Positions 43,798 through 44,264 of a stretch of DNA of 44,264 nucleotides are shown in pieces. Within the stretch, counting starts at the first letter, position 1; every line of letters starts with the position of its first letter. A program made the position numbers and the translations under genes. Under the pieces are notes generated by a model. It did not search any database, was not told the origin of the DNA, and saw nothing but the letters and a program-made list of their open reading frames with translations. This stretch comes from Actinomycetes bacterium (GTDB lineage: Bacteria > Actinomycetota > Acidimicrobiia > Acidimicrobiales > Palsa-688), in assembly GCA_021788115.1 (NCBI GenBank), contig JAJYLA010000012.1, forward strand, positions 1-44,264, read 5' to 3'.

Positions 43798-44264
43798 CCA
43801 GGGGGCGCACGGGCCGCCCCCGCCTCCGGGGGCCCCGGGGAGCCCGCCGTGCTCCGCCCTCACGTAGGTGACGTCCCCGGCGGCCACGGGCTCGCGCCGG
43901 CCGGCGTCGGAGCGGACGACAAGCCTCCCGTCGCCGTCGATGCCCTCCGCCGTGCCCACCAGCGGGCCGTCCGGGCGGTCCACCACGACCCGCCGGCCGA
44001 CCGTGTCGCACCGCCGGCGGTACTCGTCGGCCACCTCCGCCCACCGCCCGAGCCGCGCGTCCAGCCCGCCCAGCCAGGCCGCCAGCAGCTCGGCGCGCTC
44101 GACCCTCCGCCCGGCGGCCTCGTCGGCGCAGGCGGCCCCCGGCGGGGCGCCGTGGACGTTGAGGCCCATCCCGACGACCACGGCCCCGGCTCCCCCGCGG
44201 CCGCCCTCCCCGCCGCCGGCTCCCCCGCGGCCGCCCTCCCCGCCGCCGGCTCCCCCGCGGCCGC
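43795..44264 (-). CDS. birA: biotin-protein ligase, C-terminal part (truncated by window end)
   Basis: About 155 codons of the 3' end are inside the window; the frame is open to the edge. VVVGMGLNVHGAPP is the conserved GxGxN biotinyl-AMP site motif of biotin:acetyl-CoA-carboxylase ligases. Then come the helical RAELLAAWLGGLDARLGRW segment and a C-terminal SH3-like domain (VGRRVVVDRPDG, GTAEGIDGDGRLVVR, VAAGDVTYVR). It would attach biotin to acyl-CoA carboxylases. Just before the VVVG strand the frame reads ten-residue Gly-rich repeats (GGRGGAGGGE) encoded by a 30-bp tandem repeat, an unusual insertion. The GTG at 44181 is an internal Val, not the start. Confidence 0.85.
   Translation of the reverse strand, partial: GRGGAGGGEGGRGGAGGGEGGRGGAGAVVVGMGLNVHGAPPGAACADEAAGRRVERAELLAAWLGGLDARLGRWAEVADEYRRRCDTVGRRVVVDRPDGPLVGTAEGIDGDGRLVVRSDAGRREPVAAGDVTYVRAEHGGLPGAPGGGGGPCAPW
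44191..44264 (-). repeat. 30-bp tandem repeat at window end
   Basis: Two identical 30-bp units (44191-44220, 44221-44250) and 14 bases of a third reach the window edge. Each contains GCGGCCGC. They code for Gly-rich decapeptides inside birA. Confidence 0.9.

Noticed and set aside
44191-44264. CRISPR-like direct repeats
   Set aside because: The units are contiguous without spacers and are in frame within birA.

Overview
This 44.3-kb window is very GC-rich (about 70-75 % by eye). It reads as chromosomal core DNA of an actinobacterium. The grounds are DUF3499, DUF5719 and DUF732 proteins, a cofD-cofE pair for coenzyme F420, a group II truncated haemoglobin, abundant GTG/TTG starts, and many genes whose start codon lies 6-8 nt after a TANNNT box (leaderless transcripts). 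The gene set and order (rml genes, wbbL-like transferase, GDP-mannose pyrophosphorylase, cofD/cofE, DUF3499, phosphomannomutase, Trm112-like) recall the mycobacterial Rv3256c-Rv3266c and Streptomyces SCO3028-type neighbourhoods. The small single-domain CofE and other details suggest a deep lineage such as Acidimicrobiia; that placement is inference. No phage, IS element, CRISPR array, tRNA or rRNA was recognised.

Left part (1-7.2 kb): an acyl-CoA synthetase-like ligase; a secreted transglycosylase/NlpC-P60 wall hydrolase divergent from a two-gene operon of a catalytically dead kinase and a degenerate FHA/zinc-ribbon protein; a DUF732 secreted protein; and a truncated haemoglobin overlapping an alpha/beta hydrolase.

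Centre (7.2-15 kb): the housekeeping run secA-prfB-ftsE-ftsX on the minus strand, a DUF2079 membrane protein divergent from secA, and a NarL-type response regulator.

15-28 kb: a minus-strand operon DUF3499 - CPBP protease - zinc ribbon - membrane protein fused in frame to phosphomannomutase - Trm112-like - remnant of a sugar-phosphate isomerase gene. ftsH is divergent from DUF3499 across an interleaved bidirectional promoter. A large GT2/membrane glycosyltransferase with DUF5719 follows, then a small coiled-coil protein behind a CRP-like palindrome.

28-44 kb: surface-polysaccharide and F420 genes. These are rmd, three GT4 glycosyltransferases, cofD-cofE, a VOC protein, and a tightly overlapping minus-strand operon rmlB-rmlD-ugd-uxs-wbbL-like-(membrane-anchored unknown)-GDP-mannose pyrophosphorylase-galE, preceded by long-form rmlA and the C-terminal part of birA. 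Together they would supply dTDP-rhamnose, UDP-glucuronate/UDP-xylose, GDP-mannose and UDP-galactose-type donors for envelope glycans. The window ends inside a 30-bp tandem repeat in birA, probably a contig break.
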